Of a DNA stretch of 64,000 nt, positions 1 to 9,523 are shown piece by piece (positions within the stretch are counted from its first letter, which is position 1; each line of letters opens with the position of its first letter). The translations under genes and the position numbers were made by a program. The notes under the pieces are model-generated. The model ran no database searches. It saw nothing but the letters and a program-made list of their open reading frames with translations, and was not told the DNA's origin. Where the stretch lies: NCBI GenBank assembly GCA_016215155.1, contig JACRLQ010000008.1, positions 145,705-209,704 of the forward strand. The letters run 5' to 3'. The DNA comes from Nitrospirota bacterium (GTDB lineage: Bacteria; Nitrospirota; Thermodesulfovibrionia; Thermodesulfovibrionales; UBA6898).

Positions 1-1313
1 ACGTGATGAGACGGTATATAAAATACAGGGGTTACGACATAACCTACATCAGAAACTTTACGGACATTGACGACAAGATAATAAACCGCGCAAAACAGGA
101 GGGCATCGCGTGGGATGCGGTGGCGCAGAAGTATATTGATGAGTATTACCGCGACATGGACATGCTCGGGGTCGGGAGGGCAGACGTCGAACCAAGGGCG
201 ACTGAATATATCGCCGAGATGATAGAGATTGTAAGCGGACTTATCTCAAAGGGATATGCCTACGAATCCGAAGGCAGCGTATATTTTGAGGTCGCGAAGT
301 TCGGCGGCTACGGCAAGCTCTCAAAAAGGGACCTCGAAGATATGCTGGCAGGCGCCCGCATAGAGGTCAACGAAAGGAAGAAAAACCCGATGGATTTCGC
401 CCTCTGGAAGTCCTCAAAAGAGGGCGAACCGGCGTGGGAAAGCCCGTGGGGGCCGGGGAGGCCGGGCTGGCATATAGAATGCTCGGCGATGTCCCTTAAA
501 CATCTGGGTGTGACCTTTGACATACACGGCGGCGGCGCTGACCTGATATTCCCCCATCACGAAAACGAGATCGCGCAGTCGGAGGCCTTCACCGGAAAAC
601 CGTTCGTCAAATACTGGGTGCATAACGGTTTCATCACAGTTGACAAGGAGAAGATGTCGAAATCACTCGGCAACTTCTTTACGATTAAGGACATCCTCAA
701 TAAATTTGATTCAGAGCCTGTCAGGTATTTCCTCCTTTCGACCCACTACCGGAGCCCGATAGAGTTTTCGGACGAGCAGTTAAAGGAGGCGGAGGCCTCC
801 ATAGACAGATACTATACGACTGTGCTCCGGACCAGGGACTTCCTCGCCCAGGCCGTGACGGTCGAGAAATCCGCTCCGGACGAAAAGGTCCTCGAGGACC
901 TTTTGGGCAGGTTCATCCCCGGCTTCATGGAGGCGATGGACGACGATTTTAATACGGCCCTTGCGATAGGCGGGATATTTGAGCTTATCAGGGTCCTCAA
1001 TAAATATATGGACGGGAAGCCTGCGGGCGCGAAGGCCTCGTCGTTGATAAACAGAGCTCAGGACCTGCTGAAAGAGGCAGGGGGAGTGCTTAATATCTTC
1101 AACCGCACCCCTGAGCAATGGTATAAGGCCCTTATGGTTTCAAAGAATATTTCTTTGACCGAGGCCGACATAGAGGCAAAAATTGCAGACCGCAGGAAGG
1201 CCCGCGCCGACAAGGACTGGACAGCCGCGGACCTGATAAGGAAAGAGCTTGAAGAGAAGGGCATCATTTTGGAGGACAAAAAAGACGGCACGGGTTGGAA
1301 GGTGAAGGTCTGA
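1..1313 (+). CDS. cysS: Cysteinyl-tRNA synthetase, 5'-truncated by window edge
   Basis: Class I aminoacyl-tRNA synthetase that charges tRNA-Cys in the cytoplasm. The readable frame starts at base 3 and runs 436 codons. It begins in the Rossmann fold at RRYIKYRGYDITYIRNFTDIDDK, shown here only as the RNFTDIDDK family signature. The N-terminal HIGH motif and first zinc-binding Cys lie before base 1, so the GTG at base 3 and the ATG at base 6 are internal codons. The zinc-ligand segments WHIECS and FPHHENE are present, and so is the KMSKS loop (EKMSKSLGN) near nucleotide 650. The C-terminal anticodon-binding region is complete and ends WKVKV. A hairpin terminator overlaps the stop codon, so the gene probably ends its own transcript. 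Confidence 0.97.
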   Translation, partial: VMRRYIKYRGYDITYIRNFTDIDDKIINRAKQEGIAWDAVAQKYIDEYYRDMDMLGVGRADVEPRATEYIAEMIEIVSGLISKGYAYESEGSVYFEVAKFGGYGKLSKRDLEDMLAGARIEVNERKKNPMDFALWKSSKEGEPAWESPWGPGRPGWHIECSAMSLKHLGVTFDIHGGGADLIFPHHENEIAQSEAFTGKPFVKYWVHNGFITVDKEKMSKSLGNFFTIKDILNKFDSEPVRYFLLSTHYRSPIEFSDEQLKEAEASIDRYYTTVLRTRDFLAQAVTVEKSAPDEKVLEDLLGRFIPGFMEAMDDDFNTALAIGGIFELIRVLNKYMDGKPAGAKASSLINRAQDLLKEAGGVLNIFNRTPEQWYKALMVSKNISLTEADIEAKIADRRKARADKDWTAADLIRKELEEKGIILEDKKDGTGWKVKV

Positions 1314-1339
1314 AGGGGCCGGACAGCCCGGCCCTTCAG
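1310..1339 (+). terminator. Hairpin terminator after cysS
   Basis: Inverted repeat CTGAAGGGGCCGG (1310-1322) against CCGGCCCTTCAG (1328-1339), with one bulged G and a short loop. It begins inside the last sense codon of cysS. It is followed by a moderately T-rich run rather than a pure U tract, so it is a probable intrinsic terminator. Confidence 0.65.
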
Positions 1340-1418
1340 CTTTCATCATATACGCGCATTCTGTTATTATTACCTTCCGTTATTGAATATTGAGTTTTGT
1401 TTTCAAAGGAGAGAAGCC

Positions 1419-2711
1419 ATGTCCGACCTGAAAAAGATGTATAAGACCATAATGGATGATAATTTCCCTGATGATATGACCATTACCTTTGGGGGCCAGA
1501 CCCTCGTATATAAGAAAAGGGCATGGAAAATACCCGATGAAAAGACCGGGGAACTTATCGAAAAAGGGCTGAGGTATGGAGAAAACCCCGACCAGCAGGC
1601 GGCGCTTTTTGAACTCGTAAACGGAAATCTTCTTCTTTCGGGATGTCAATATATCGCCCCGGGCAACGGGCTTGTCTCGGCGATTTCCGAGGCCGACATG
1701 ATACAGGCCGGCAAACACCCAGGCAAGACAAACCTTACTGACCTTGATAATGCCCTTAATATACTGAAATATCTCACTGACAGGCCTGCTGCCGTGATAT
1801 TGAAGCATAACAATCCCTGCGGGGCTGCCTATGGGAAAAGCGTGTTCGAGGCATATGACAGGGCAAATATGGCGGACAGGATTGCCGCCTTCGGGGGATG
1901 CCTTGTCGTAAACAGGGCCATGGACAAGTCCACCGCTGAAATGGTTTCGTCCAACTACCTTGAGGTTGTGGCCGCCCCTGAATATGAGGACGGGACGGTA
2001 GAGGTCCTTGCTAAAAGGAAGAACCTCAGGATCGTCAGGATACAGAAGATCAATGATCTCGAAAAATACAGGGCAACCCGCTTCATTGACTTCAAGTGTC
2101 TTATCGACGGAGGCATCGTAGTGCAGCAGTCTCCGGTAAACAGGATAAGGACGAAGGAGGATTTTCTTCCGGCCAGGGCCGTTTATAAAGGAAAAGAATA
2201 TGAAATAGAGCGTCAGCCTGACGAAAGGGACTATGACGACATGCTTTTTGGCTGGAACGTGGAGCAGGGCATCACATCAAATTCCGTCATTTATGTAAAA
2301 GACGGCGTTACCGTCGGGATAGGGACAGGCGAGCAGGACCGGGTGGGTGTTGCCGAGATTGCGGTCTTCAAGGCATATACGAAATACGCCGATGCCCTCT
2401 GCTTCAGAAAATACGGCGTCCCCTATAAAACCTTCGAGCTCGAAGCCGGCCAGGGCAGCCGTGATCTGGCGGCCCTTAAGGAGATCGACGAGCAGGCAAA
2501 GAAGGACAGGGGCGGGTTGATCGGGTCAACGATGGTTTCTGACGCCTTTTTCCCGTTCAGGGACGGGGTTGATGTCGGGATCAAGGAGGGTATCCGGGCG
2601 ATTGTTCAGCCGGGTGGCTCCGAAAGGGATTTTGAGGTCATCGAGGCCTGCAACCAGGCAAACCCCAGAATTTCGATGGTCTTTACCGGCCAGAGGGCGT
2701 TTAAACACTGA
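1419..2711 (+). CDS. purH: Stand-alone AICAR transformylase (PurH C-terminal domain family)
   Basis: Phosphoribosylaminoimidazolecarboxamide formyltransferase family, the penultimate step of de novo IMP synthesis (10-formyl-THF plus AICAR gives FAICAR). The family signatures RYGENPDQ (near residue 45) and the catalytic-loop motif LKHNNPCG (near residue 130) are visible. The N-terminal methylglyoxal-synthase-like IMP cyclohydrolase domain of bifunctional PurH is absent: the 430-residue protein starts directly at the transformylase fold. ATG 1419 is chosen because AAGGAGAG lies about 7 nt upstream; an in-frame ATG at 1383 has no ribosome site and adds an unlike sequence. The gene stands alone between a terminator and the rpsL promoter. 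Cyclohydrolase activity would have to be encoded elsewhere or reside in this protein. Confidence 0.9.
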   Translation: MSDLKKMYKTIMDDNFPDDMTITFGGQTLVYKKRAWKIPDEKTGELIEKGLRYGENPDQQAALFELVNGNLLLSGCQYIAPGNGLVSAISEADMIQAGKHPGKTNLTDLDNALNILKYLTDRPAAVILKHNNPCGAAYGKSVFEAYDRANMADRIAAFGGCLVVNRAMDKSTAEMVSSNYLEVVAAPEYEDGTVEVLAKRKNLRIVRIQKINDLEKYRATRFIDFKCLIDGGIVVQQSPVNRIRTKEDFLPARAVYKGKEYEIERQPDERDYDDMLFGWNVEQGITSNSVIYVKDGVTVGIGTGEQDRVGVAEIAVFKAYTKYADALCFRKYGVPYKTFELEAGQGSRDLAALKEIDEQAKKDRGGLIGSTMVSDAFFPFRDGVDVGIKEGIRAIVQPGGSERDFEVIEACNQANPRISMVFTGQRAFKH

Positions 2712-2871
2712 AAATAGTGATTTAATTTTATATTCCGGCGAAAAAACAGCAAAAAACGGTTGCAATAAGTATTTTCCGCATGATATAATTTGAATTCCTT
2801 AACGGACGGCCTTAACAGAAGACCTGTTTTATAGGGTTTTTAGGTAGCATTTCAAAGATCTGCCAAAAAAC

Positions 2872-2900
2872 TTGACAAATAAAAGTTTCTCTGGTAAAGT
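2872..2900 (+). promoter_or_regulatory. Sigma-70-type promoter for the rpsL operon
   Basis: A perfect -35 TTGACA (2872-2877) and a -10 TAAAGT (2895-2900) are separated by exactly 17 bp. They lie 56 nt before the rpsL start in a 245-bp gene-free gap. This is probably the main promoter for rpsL-rpsG-fusA-tuf. Confidence 0.75.
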
Positions 2901-2956
2901 TACAAGGTTTTTCCCAGAGCAGGGCCAATTATTGATTTTCATTTTATGGAGGAAAA

Positions 2957-3328
2957 GTGCCTACTATAGCGCAGTTAGTAAGACATGGCAGAAAGAGCCT
3001 GATAACGAAGACGAAGAGTCCAGCTTTAAAGTCTTGCCCCCAGAAAAGAGGGGTATGTGTCAGGGTTTATACTACTACGCCCAAGAAGCCCAACTCGGCT
3101 TTGAGAAAGGTCGCAAGGGTAAGGCTGACTAACGCCATGGAAGTTACGGCATATATCCCGGGCGTAGGGCACAATCTCCAGGAGCATTCGATAGTTATGA
3201 TAAGGGGCGGAAGGGTCAAGGACCTTCCCGGTGTAAGGTACCACATTATAAGAGGCGCGCTCGATTCGACAGGTGTGAGCGACAGAAGGCGCGGAAGATC
3301 AAAATATGGCACTAAGCGGCCTAAGTAA
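2957..3328 (+). CDS. rpsL: 30S ribosomal protein S12
   Basis: Small-subunit decoding-centre protein of 123 residues, the normal family length. The conserved segment [17 protein letters not shown] carries the lysine equivalent to Lys43, so the sequence is of the streptomycin-sensitive type. The PGVRYH loop that is often methylthiolated on the preceding Asp ([12 protein letters not shown]) is intact. The start is GTG at 2957, preceded by GGAGGA; no ATG fits the conserved PTIAQLVR N terminus. It is the first gene of rpsL-rpsG-fusA-tuf, with 12 nt to rpsG, and is driven by the TTGACA/TAAAGT promoter just upstream. Confidence 0.98.
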   Translation: MPTIAQLVRHGRKSLITKTKSPALKSCPQKRGVCVRVYTTTPKKPNSALRKVARVRLTNAMEVTAYIPGVGHNLQEHSIVMIRGGRVKDLPGVRYHIIRGALDSTGVSDRRRGRSKYGTKRPK

Positions 3329-3337
3329 ACGGAGTAA

Positions 3338-3811
<474 letters not shown>

Positions 3812-3832
3812 AGAGGACAGAGGAGATATATT

Positions 3833-5911
3833 TTGTCAGGAAACATGTTAGAAAAAACCCGCAATATCGGCATCATGGCCCACATCGATGCCGGCAAAAC
3901 GACCACCACCGAGAGGATCCTCTACTATACGGGAGTGACTTATAAGATAGGTGAGGTCCACGACGGGACTGCTGTAATGGACTGGATGGTCCAGGAGCAG
4001 GAACGGGGCATCACCATAACCTCGGCAGCAACAACCTGTACCTGGAAAGACCACCTTATAAATATCATAGATACCCCCGGCCACGTAGATTTCACGATCG
4101 AAGTCGAAAGGTCACTGAGGGTCCTCGACGGCGCGGTAGCTGTTTTTGACTCTGTTGCCGGTGTCGAGCCGCAGTCAGAGACGGTCTGGCGGCAGGCGGA
4201 CAAATATAATGTGCCCAGGATAGCGTTCATGAACAAGATGGACAGGATGGGCGCTGATTTTTATATGTGTGTAGCGAGCATGATCGACAGGCTCGGCGCC
4301 AACCCGGTCGCCATACAGCTCCCGATCGGCGCTGAAGAGAATTTCCGCGGCCCGATCGACCTTGTGAACATGAAGGCCATCTATTGTGATGACGAGACCC
4401 TCGGAGCGAAGTTTGTCGAGGGGGAAATCCCGGAAGAACTGAAGGCGATTGCCGCAGAGTACCGCGAAAAGATGATAGAGGCGATCTCGGACGTTGACGA
4501 AAAGGTCATGGAGAAATTCCTCGGCGGCGAGGAGATTTCCGTTGATGAAATAAAGGCTGCCCTCAGAAAGGGCACTATCGAGATGAAGCTTACCCCTGTA
4601 ATTTGCGGTACGGCCTTTAAGAATAAGGGCGTGCAGCAGCTTCTCGATGCCGTTGTGGATTACCTGCCGTCGCCTCTCGACATACCGGCAGTTACAGGCA
4701 CAGATCCCAATACCGGGAAAGAAGTCATGAGGAAGGCGGAAAACAGCGAGCCTTTCTCCGCTTATGCGTTTAAGATCATGACTGACCCCTTTGTCGGCCA
4801 GCTGGCGTTTATAAGGGTGTACTCAGGAGTCATGACCGCCGGTTCATATATCTATAATTCCACGAAGGACACAAAAGAGCGTGTCGGCCGGCTCCTTAAG
4901 ATGCATGCCAATAAAAGGGAAGACATCAAGGAAGTGGCCGCCGGGGATATAGCGGCAGCTGTAGGTTTAAAGAGCACTCTCACCGGCGATACGCTTTGTG
5001 ATGAAAAAAACCCGGTAATACTTGAGGCGATGGACTTCCCGGAGCCGGTTATATCGGTCGCCATTGAGCCCAAAACCAAGGCCGACCAGGAAAAGCTTTC
5101 ACAGTCACTGGGCAAGCTGACACAGGAGGACCCCTCCTTCAGGGTCACGACTAACGAAGAGACCGGTCAGACCATCATATCCGGCATGGGCGAGCTCCAC
5201 CTTGAGATCATCGTTGACAGGCTTCTGAGGGAGTTCAAGGTCGGCGCTAATGTCGGCAAGCCTCAGGTCGCCTTCAGGGAGACCGTAAGGTCCGCGACGA
5301 AGGCCGAAGGAAAGTTTGTCAGGCAGAGCGGCGGTCGCGGTCAGTATGGTCACGTATATATAGAGCTCCTTCCTCTTGAGCCCGGCAGCGGCTTTCAGTT
5401 CGAGAGCAAGGTCGTCGGCGGCTCGGTCCCCAGGGAGTACTTCAACGCTGTTGAAAAAGGCATCAAGGAAGCGACGGAAAACGGTATCCTTGCCGGCTAT
5501 CCCGTCGTGGATGTCAAGGCCATATTATATGATGGTTCATACCACGAAGTCGACTCTTCGGAAATGGCCTTCAAGATAGCCGGATCGATGGCCTTCAAGG
5601 AAGCAGCAAGAAAGGCAAAACCCGTTATACTCGAACCGATCATGAATGTCGAAGTCGTTACCCCTGAGGATTATATGGGAGATGTCATCGGTGATCTGAA
5701 TTCGAGAAGGGGCAAGATACAGAGCATGGAAAAGAGAGGTAAGGCGCAGGTCATCAGGGCGCAGGTTGCTCTTTCGGAGATGTTCGGGTATGCTACCGAC
5801 CTGAGGTCGAAGACCCAGGGCAGGGCGACCTATACCATGCAGTTTGCGAACTATGAAGAGGTCCCAAAGAGTATTGCTGAAGGTATCATCGCAAAGGTAA
5901 AGGGCGAATAA
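3833..5911 (+). CDS. fusA: Elongation factor G
   Basis: Translocation GTPase, 692 residues, full length. G1 is [14 protein letters not shown]2 includes the [11 protein letters not shown] switch I, G3 is DTPGHVDFT and G4 is NKMDRMGAD. The C-terminal domain IV and V signatures ([28 protein letters not shown]) follow in order. The start is TTG at 3833, because AGGAG at 3821-3825 sits 7 nt upstream. The alternative ATG 3845 would be about 19 nt from it and would remove residues usual at the EF-G N terminus. It is co-transcribed with rpsL and rpsG, and followed after 64 nt by tuf. Confidence 0.97.
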   Translation: MSGNMLEKTRNIGIMAHIDAGKTTTTERILYYTGVTYKIGEVHDGTAVMDWMVQEQERGITITSAATTCTWKDHLINIIDTPGHVDFTIEVERSLRVLDGAVAVFDSVAGVEPQSETVWRQADKYNVPRIAFMNKMDRMGADFYMCVASMIDRLGANPVAIQLPIGAEENFRGPIDLVNMKAIYCDDETLGAKFVEGEIPEELKAIAAEYREKMIEAISDVDEKVMEKFLGGEEISVDEIKAALRKGTIEMKLTPVICGTAFKNKGVQQLLDAVVDYLPSPLDIPAVTGTDPNTGKEVMRKAENSEPFSAYAFKIMTDPFVGQLAFIRVYSGVMTAGSYIYNSTKDTKERVGRLLKMHANKREDIKEVAAGDIAAAVGLKSTLTGDTLCDEKNPVILEAMDFPEPVISVAIEPKTKADQEKLSQSLGKLTQEDPSFRVTTNEETGQTIISGMGELHLEIIVDRLLREFKVGANVGKPQVAFRETVRSATKAEGKFVRQSGGRGQYGHVYIELLPLEPGSGFQFESKVVGGSVPREYFNAVEKGIKEATENGILAGYPVVDVKAILYDGSYHEVDSSEMAFKIAGSMAFKEAARKAKPVILEPIMNVEVVTPEDYMGDVIGDLNSRRGKIQSMEKRGKAQVIRAQVALSEMFGYATDLRSKTQGRATYTMQFANYEEVPKSIAEGIIAKVKGE

Positions 5912-5975
5912 TTTAATTATACAGTTATCGGTTTTTTAGAAATTAAGAACTGAAACCAGTAAGGAAGGTGACAAG

Positions 5976-7265
5976 ATGGCAAAGGCAAAATTTGAGAGGA
6001 CGAAGCCCCATTGCAACATAGGAACGATAGGGCACGTAGACCATGGGAAGACGACGTTGACGGCGGCGATCACGAAGGTGCTGGCTATGACGGGTCAGGC
6101 GACGTACCGCGCATATGACTCGATAGATAACGCGCCTGAGGAGAAGGCCAGGGGGATAACGATAGCGACGGCGCATGTTGAGTATGAGACGAACAACCGT
6201 CATTACGCGCATGTTGACTGTCCTGGTCATGCTGACTATGTCAAGAACATGATCACGGGGGCCGCGCAGATGGACGGAGCTATTCTTGTGGTGAGCGCAG
6301 CTGACGGCCCGATGCCTCAGACGAGGGAGCATATCCTTCTTGCGAGGCAGGTCGGGGTCCCGTATATCGTAGTGTTCATGAACAAAACTGATATGGTGGA
6401 CGACCCTGAGCTTCTGGACCTGGTAGAGCTTGAGGTGAGGGAGCTGCTTTCGAAGTACCAGTTCCCCGGGGACAAGATCCCGATAGTGAAGGGGAGCGCG
6501 CTTAAGGTGTCCGAGAGTACTGCTACGGACCCTAAGGCGGAGGATTACAAGTGTATACATGAGCTTATGGCGGCGGTGGACAGTTATATACCGACGCCTG
6601 AGCGTCCTATAGACAAGCCGTTTTTGATGCCGATAGAGGACGTATTTTCGATCTCCGGCCGTGGCACGGTTGTGACGGGCAGGGTGGAAAGAGGTATAGT
6701 TAAGGTCGGCGAGGAAGTGGAGATAGTGGGTCTTGGCGCCACGAAGAAGACTGTAGCTACGGGAGTAGAGATGTTCCGGAAGCTGCTGGATGAGGGGCGG
6801 GCCGGAGACAACGTGGGAGTGCTGCTTAGGGGCATAGGGAAAGAGGACGTTGAGCGCGGGCAGGTTTTGGCGAAGCCCGGGAGCATAACGCCGCATACGA
6901 AGTTCAAGGCAGAGGCGTATATATTGACGAAGGAAGAGGGCGGCAGGCACACACCGTTTTTCAAGGGATACCGTCCGCAGTTTTACTTCAGGACGACGGA
7001 TGTGACCGGGGTGGCTGAGCTGCCTGAAGGGGTCGAGATGGTGATGCCCGGAGACAACGTAAGCATGACGGTGGAGCTTATATCACCGATAGCGATGGAG
7101 AAGGAACTCAGGTTTGCGATCAGGGAAGGCGGCAGGACCGTCGGCGCAGGCGTCGTGGTCGAGGTCCGACAAGCTGCAGAGGAAAAAGTATTGCAGGCAT
7201 TGCAGGCAGCACACGGCGCACAAGGAAACAAAGGCATAACAAGGGGAAAGGTGAAGGGTAAATAG
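5976..7265 (+). CDS. tuf: Elongation factor Tu with unusual C-terminal tail
   Basis: GTPase that delivers aminoacyl-tRNA to the ribosome. G1 is GHVDHGKTT, switch I ends [14 protein letters not shown]3 is [13 protein letters not shown]4 is NKTD, and domains 2 and 3 are complete through [15 protein letters not shown]. Bacterial EF-Tu normally ends within a few residues of that point at about 395-400 residues. This one continues about 30 more residues, Gln/Ala-rich and then Lys/Gly-rich, ending GKVKGK, to reach 429. Codon choice is unlike the neighbours, with many ACG, GCG, GGG and ATA codons where fusA and rpoB prefer ACC, GCC and GGC. It lies between fusA and tRNA-Trp, joining a tufA-type left side to a tufB-type right side. 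The start ATG 5976 has GGAAGGTG upstream. Confidence 0.96.
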   Translation: MAKAKFERTKPHCNIGTIGHVDHGKTTLTAAITKVLAMTGQATYRAYDSIDNAPEEKARGITIATAHVEYETNNRHYAHVDCPGHADYVKNMITGAAQMDGAILVVSAADGPMPQTREHILLARQVGVPYIVVFMNKTDMVDDPELLDLVELEVRELLSKYQFPGDKIPIVKGSALKVSESTATDPKAEDYKCIHELMAAVDSYIPTPERPIDKPFLMPIEDVFSISGRGTVVTGRVERGIVKVGEEVEIVGLGATKKTVATGVEMFRKLLDEGRAGDNVGVLLRGIGKEDVERGQVLAKPGSITPHTKFKAEAYILTKEEGGRHTPFFKGYRPQFYFRTTDVTGVAELPEGVEMVMPGDNVSMTVELISPIAMEKELRFAIREGGRTVGAGVVVEVRQAAEEKVLQALQAAHGAQGNKGITRGKVKGK

Positions 7266-7334
7266 TGAGGCTCCGCAGTTCAGGGTCTGTTTATTAACTT
7301 TTCACATTTCACGATTTACGAAATATTTTAATAC

Positions 7335-7411
7335 AGGCCAGTAGCTCTAACGGCTAGAGCATCGGACTCCAAATCCGAGGGATGGGGGTTCAAATCCCTC
7401 CTGGCCTGCCA
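7335..7411 (+). tRNA. tRNA-Trp (anticodon CCA)
   Basis: A 77-nt cloverleaf. The acceptor stem AGGCCAG pairs with CTGGCCT, followed by discriminator G and an encoded CCA end. The anticodon loop reads CTCCAAA, giving anticodon CCA. The T-loop GGTTCAAATCC is canonical. It sits between tuf and secE, the classical position of the Trp tRNA next to tufB. Confidence 0.97.
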
Positions 7412-7430
7412 GTATGAAAGAGGGCCGCGA

Positions 7431-7616
7431 ATGATAGAGAAGATAAAGCAGTTTTTCAGGGAAGTTAAAGTGGAGACCCACAAGGTAGTCTATCCGAACA
7501 GGGATGAACTGATCGGTTCGACATGGATTGTGATCATCACCGTCGTTGTCATATCGGTGTTCCTTGGGGTGGTTGACCTCGGTCTCGCCAAGCTTGTCGG
7601 AGTGGCGCTAAGGTAA
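7431..7616 (+). CDS. secE: Preprotein translocase subunit SecE
   Basis: Small single-membrane-span subunit that clamps SecY in the Sec translocon. At 61 residues it has the short form common outside Enterobacteria. An amphipathic N-terminal helix (FFREVKVETHKVVYPNRDEL, with the conserved Val-Tyr-Pro segment) is followed by one hydrophobic helix, TWIVIITVVVISVFLGVVDL. It starts 19 nt after tRNA-Trp and its stop is one base from nusG, consistent with a secE-nusG-rplK transcript. Confidence 0.95.
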   Translation: MIEKIKQFFREVKVETHKVVYPNRDELIGSTWIVIITVVVISVFLGVVDLGLAKLVGVALR

Positions 7617-7617
7617 G

Positions 7618-8145
7618 ATGATGACAAAAAATTGGTATGTTGTTCATACATATTCAGGGTTCGAGGAAAAGGTAAGGATCTCCATTGAAGAGAAGGTGAA
7701 TGTCCTTGGAATAAAGGACAGGATCACCAATATCCTTATACCTACGGAAAGGGTAGTGGAGCTGAAGGCCGGGAAAAAGAAGGTCAGCGACAAGAAGTTC
7801 TATCCCGGGTATATCCTGGTCGAGATGGAGATGGATGACGAGACCTGGCACCTGATAAAAAGCATCCCGCGGGTGACCGGTTTTGTCGGGGGCAAGCACC
7901 CGGTGCCGATCCCTCTGGAAGAGGTCGACATCATCGCCCAGCAGCTCGAAAAGGGTCCTGTCCAGCAGGTCAAAACGCAGTTCCAGAAGGGTGACAATGT
8001 CAGGATTATAGACGGTCCTTTCAGCAACTTTAACGGCTTTGTCGATGACGTTGACATGGACCATGGAAGGCTGCGCGTTATGGTAAGCATTTTCGGCAGG
8101 CAGACACCTGTTGAACTCAATTTTTTCCAGATCGAGAAAAATTAG
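7618..8145 (+). CDS. nusG: Transcription termination/antitermination factor NusG
   Basis: Universal transcription elongation factor that binds the RNA polymerase clamp and bridges to Rho or the ribosome. At 175 residues it is full length. The N-terminal NGN domain opens NWYVVHTYSGFEEKV and includes FYPGYILVEMEMDD. The C-terminal KOW domain holds KGDNVRIIDGPFSNFNGFV. The start is ATG 7618; a second in-frame ATG follows directly at 7621 and cannot be distinguished from it. It is translationally close to secE and lies 35 nt before rplK. Confidence 0.97.
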   Translation: MMTKNWYVVHTYSGFEEKVRISIEEKVNVLGIKDRITNILIPTERVVELKAGKKKVSDKKFYPGYILVEMEMDDETWHLIKSIPRVTGFVGGKHPVPIPLEEVDIIAQQLEKGPVQQVKTQFQKGDNVRIIDGPFSNFNGFVDDVDMDHGRLRVMVSIFGRQTPVELNFFQIEKN

Positions 8146-8180
8146 TCTTTACAGGATAGAAAAGCAGGAGGAATAAAAAG

Positions 8181-8609
8181 ATGGGTAAGAAACAGGTAGT
8201 TGGACAGGTCAAGCTTCAGATATCCGCAGGCAAGGCGACGCCGGCGCCCCCGGTCGGACCGGCCCTTGGTCCCCACGGAGTTAACATAATGGAGTTCTGC
8301 AAGGCATTTAACGCGCAGACCCAGAGCATGGGCGATACAATCATCCCGATTGTAATGACTATTTATGCCGACCGGACCTTTACATTCATAACAAAGACCC
8401 CGCCGGCATCTGAGCTTATCAAGAAGGCGGCAGGCATCATAAAGGGTTCCAGCACGCCGAACAAGGAAAAAGTGGGTAAGCTTACTTCGGCGCAGGTAAG
8501 AGAGATAGCACAGACAAAACTGCCAGACCTTAACGCGTATTCTGCGGACGAGGCGATGAGGATAATCGCCGGGACCGCCAGAAGCATGGGCGTTGAGATC
8601 AGCGACTAA
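8181..8609 (+). CDS. rplK: 50S ribosomal protein L11
   Basis: GTPase-associated-centre protein that binds 23S rRNA near the thiostrepton site, and the partner of RelA-type stringent factors. At 142 residues it has the normal length. The N-terminal [20 protein letters not shown] includes the conserved proline-rich hinge, and [10 protein letters not shown] closes the C-terminal RNA-binding domain. The ribosome site AGGAGGA lies just before ATG 8181. It is followed 13 nt later by rplA; in other bacteria L1 represses the pair by binding near the rplK start. Confidence 0.98.
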   Translation: MGKKQVVGQVKLQISAGKATPAPPVGPALGPHGVNIMEFCKAFNAQTQSMGDTIIPIVMTIYADRTFTFITKTPPASELIKKAAGIIKGSSTPNKEKVGKLTSAQVREIAQTKLPDLNAYSADEAMRIIAGTARSMGVEISD

Positions 8610-8622
8610 TCCGGAGGTTCAA

Positions 8623-9306
8623 ATGGGCAAGAAGATAAATGCAGCCAGTGAAAAGGTTGACAGGGAGAAGGAATATTCCATCGATGAGGCGGTAACGCTT
8701 GTAAAAGAGTCGGCGTTTGCCAAATTCGATGAGACGGTCGACCTGGCCTTTAATCTCGGGGTCGACCCGAGGAAATCGGACCAGATGGTGAGGGGTACGG
8801 TTGTGCTCCCCCATGGGACCGGCAAGACCGTAAGGGTGCTTGTCTTTGCAAAGGGCGAGAAGGAGAAAGAGGCCACGGACGCAGGGGCTGACTATGTCGG
8901 CGCCGACGATCTTGTCGAAAAGATCACGAAAGGGTGGTTCGATTTCGATAAGGTAGTGGCAACGCCTGATATCATGGGTGTGGTCGGAAAACTCGGCAAG
9001 GTGCTAGGCCCGAGAGGTCTCATGCCCAATCCGAAACTTGGCACAGTCACCTTCGACGTCGCCAAGGCCGTAAAGGACATCAAGTCCGGCAAGGTGGAGT
9101 TTAAGACTGAAAAGGCCGGGGTGGTGCATGTCCCTATCGGAAAGGTGTCTTTCGACAAGCAGAAGCTGGTCGATAACGCCAAAACGATAATCGACTCCGT
9201 TAACAAGGCGAAGCCGGCAACCAGCAAAGGGAAGTACATGAAGAAACTTTATATATCATCGACCATGGGCCCCGGCCTGAAGGTCGATATCAGTTCAGTT
9301 CTTTAA
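8623..9306 (+). CDS. rplA: 50S ribosomal protein L1
   Basis: L1-stalk protein and translational repressor of rplK-rplA in well-studied species. At 227 residues it has the usual length. Conserved motifs include [40 protein letters not shown] and the C-terminal [15 protein letters not shown] 8623 is selected because CCGGAGG lies about 6 nt upstream and the protein then begins [11 protein letters not shown]. An in-frame ATG 30 nt earlier lies inside rplK and has no ribosome site. Confidence 0.97.
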   Translation: MGKKINAASEKVDREKEYSIDEAVTLVKESAFAKFDETVDLAFNLGVDPRKSDQMVRGTVVLPHGTGKTVRVLVFAKGEKEKEATDAGADYVGADDLVEKITKGWFDFDKVVATPDIMGVVGKLGKVLGPRGLMPNPKLGTVTFDVAKAVKDIKSGKVEFKTEKAGVVHVPIGKVSFDKQKLVDNAKTIIDSVNKAKPATSKGKYMKKLYISSTMGPGLKVDISSVL

Positions 9307-9523
9307 AATAAAACAGTTTTTTATAACCGGACATTATGTCCGTTACATATTAGTCAGAGACAGCAGGCGGTAAACTTAATTTGGTCATAAGCAATTTAAG
9401 ACCATGCCTGCCGAGGCTAAGATCAGGCAGTAAAACAGGGAGCAAGATATGCGGGTTTTTTCATAGTTTCGCATTTTCCGCTTCATATTTTCTCTGCAGT
9501 GTCTCTGGGAAAGGAGGTCTAAA
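9307..9523 (+). promoter_or_regulatory. Probable ribosomal protein L10 leader (rplJ-rplL mRNA leader)
   Basis: A 217-nt gap between rplA and rplJ with several pairing segments. One example is ATGCCTGCC and its flanks facing GATCAGGCAG around 9402-9431, followed by a T-rich stretch (GGGTTTTTTC near 9453). L10(L12)4 binds such a leader to repress translation in many bacteria. No full covariance fold was computed, so the call rests on position and visible stems. Confidence 0.5.

Noticed and set aside
5943-6950. Long open frame on the minus strand opposite tuf (about 335 codons)
   Set aside because: It is Arg/His/Leu-rich with no domain or ribosome site, and the plus strand is clearly EF-Tu. The openness comes from the biased codon use of tuf.
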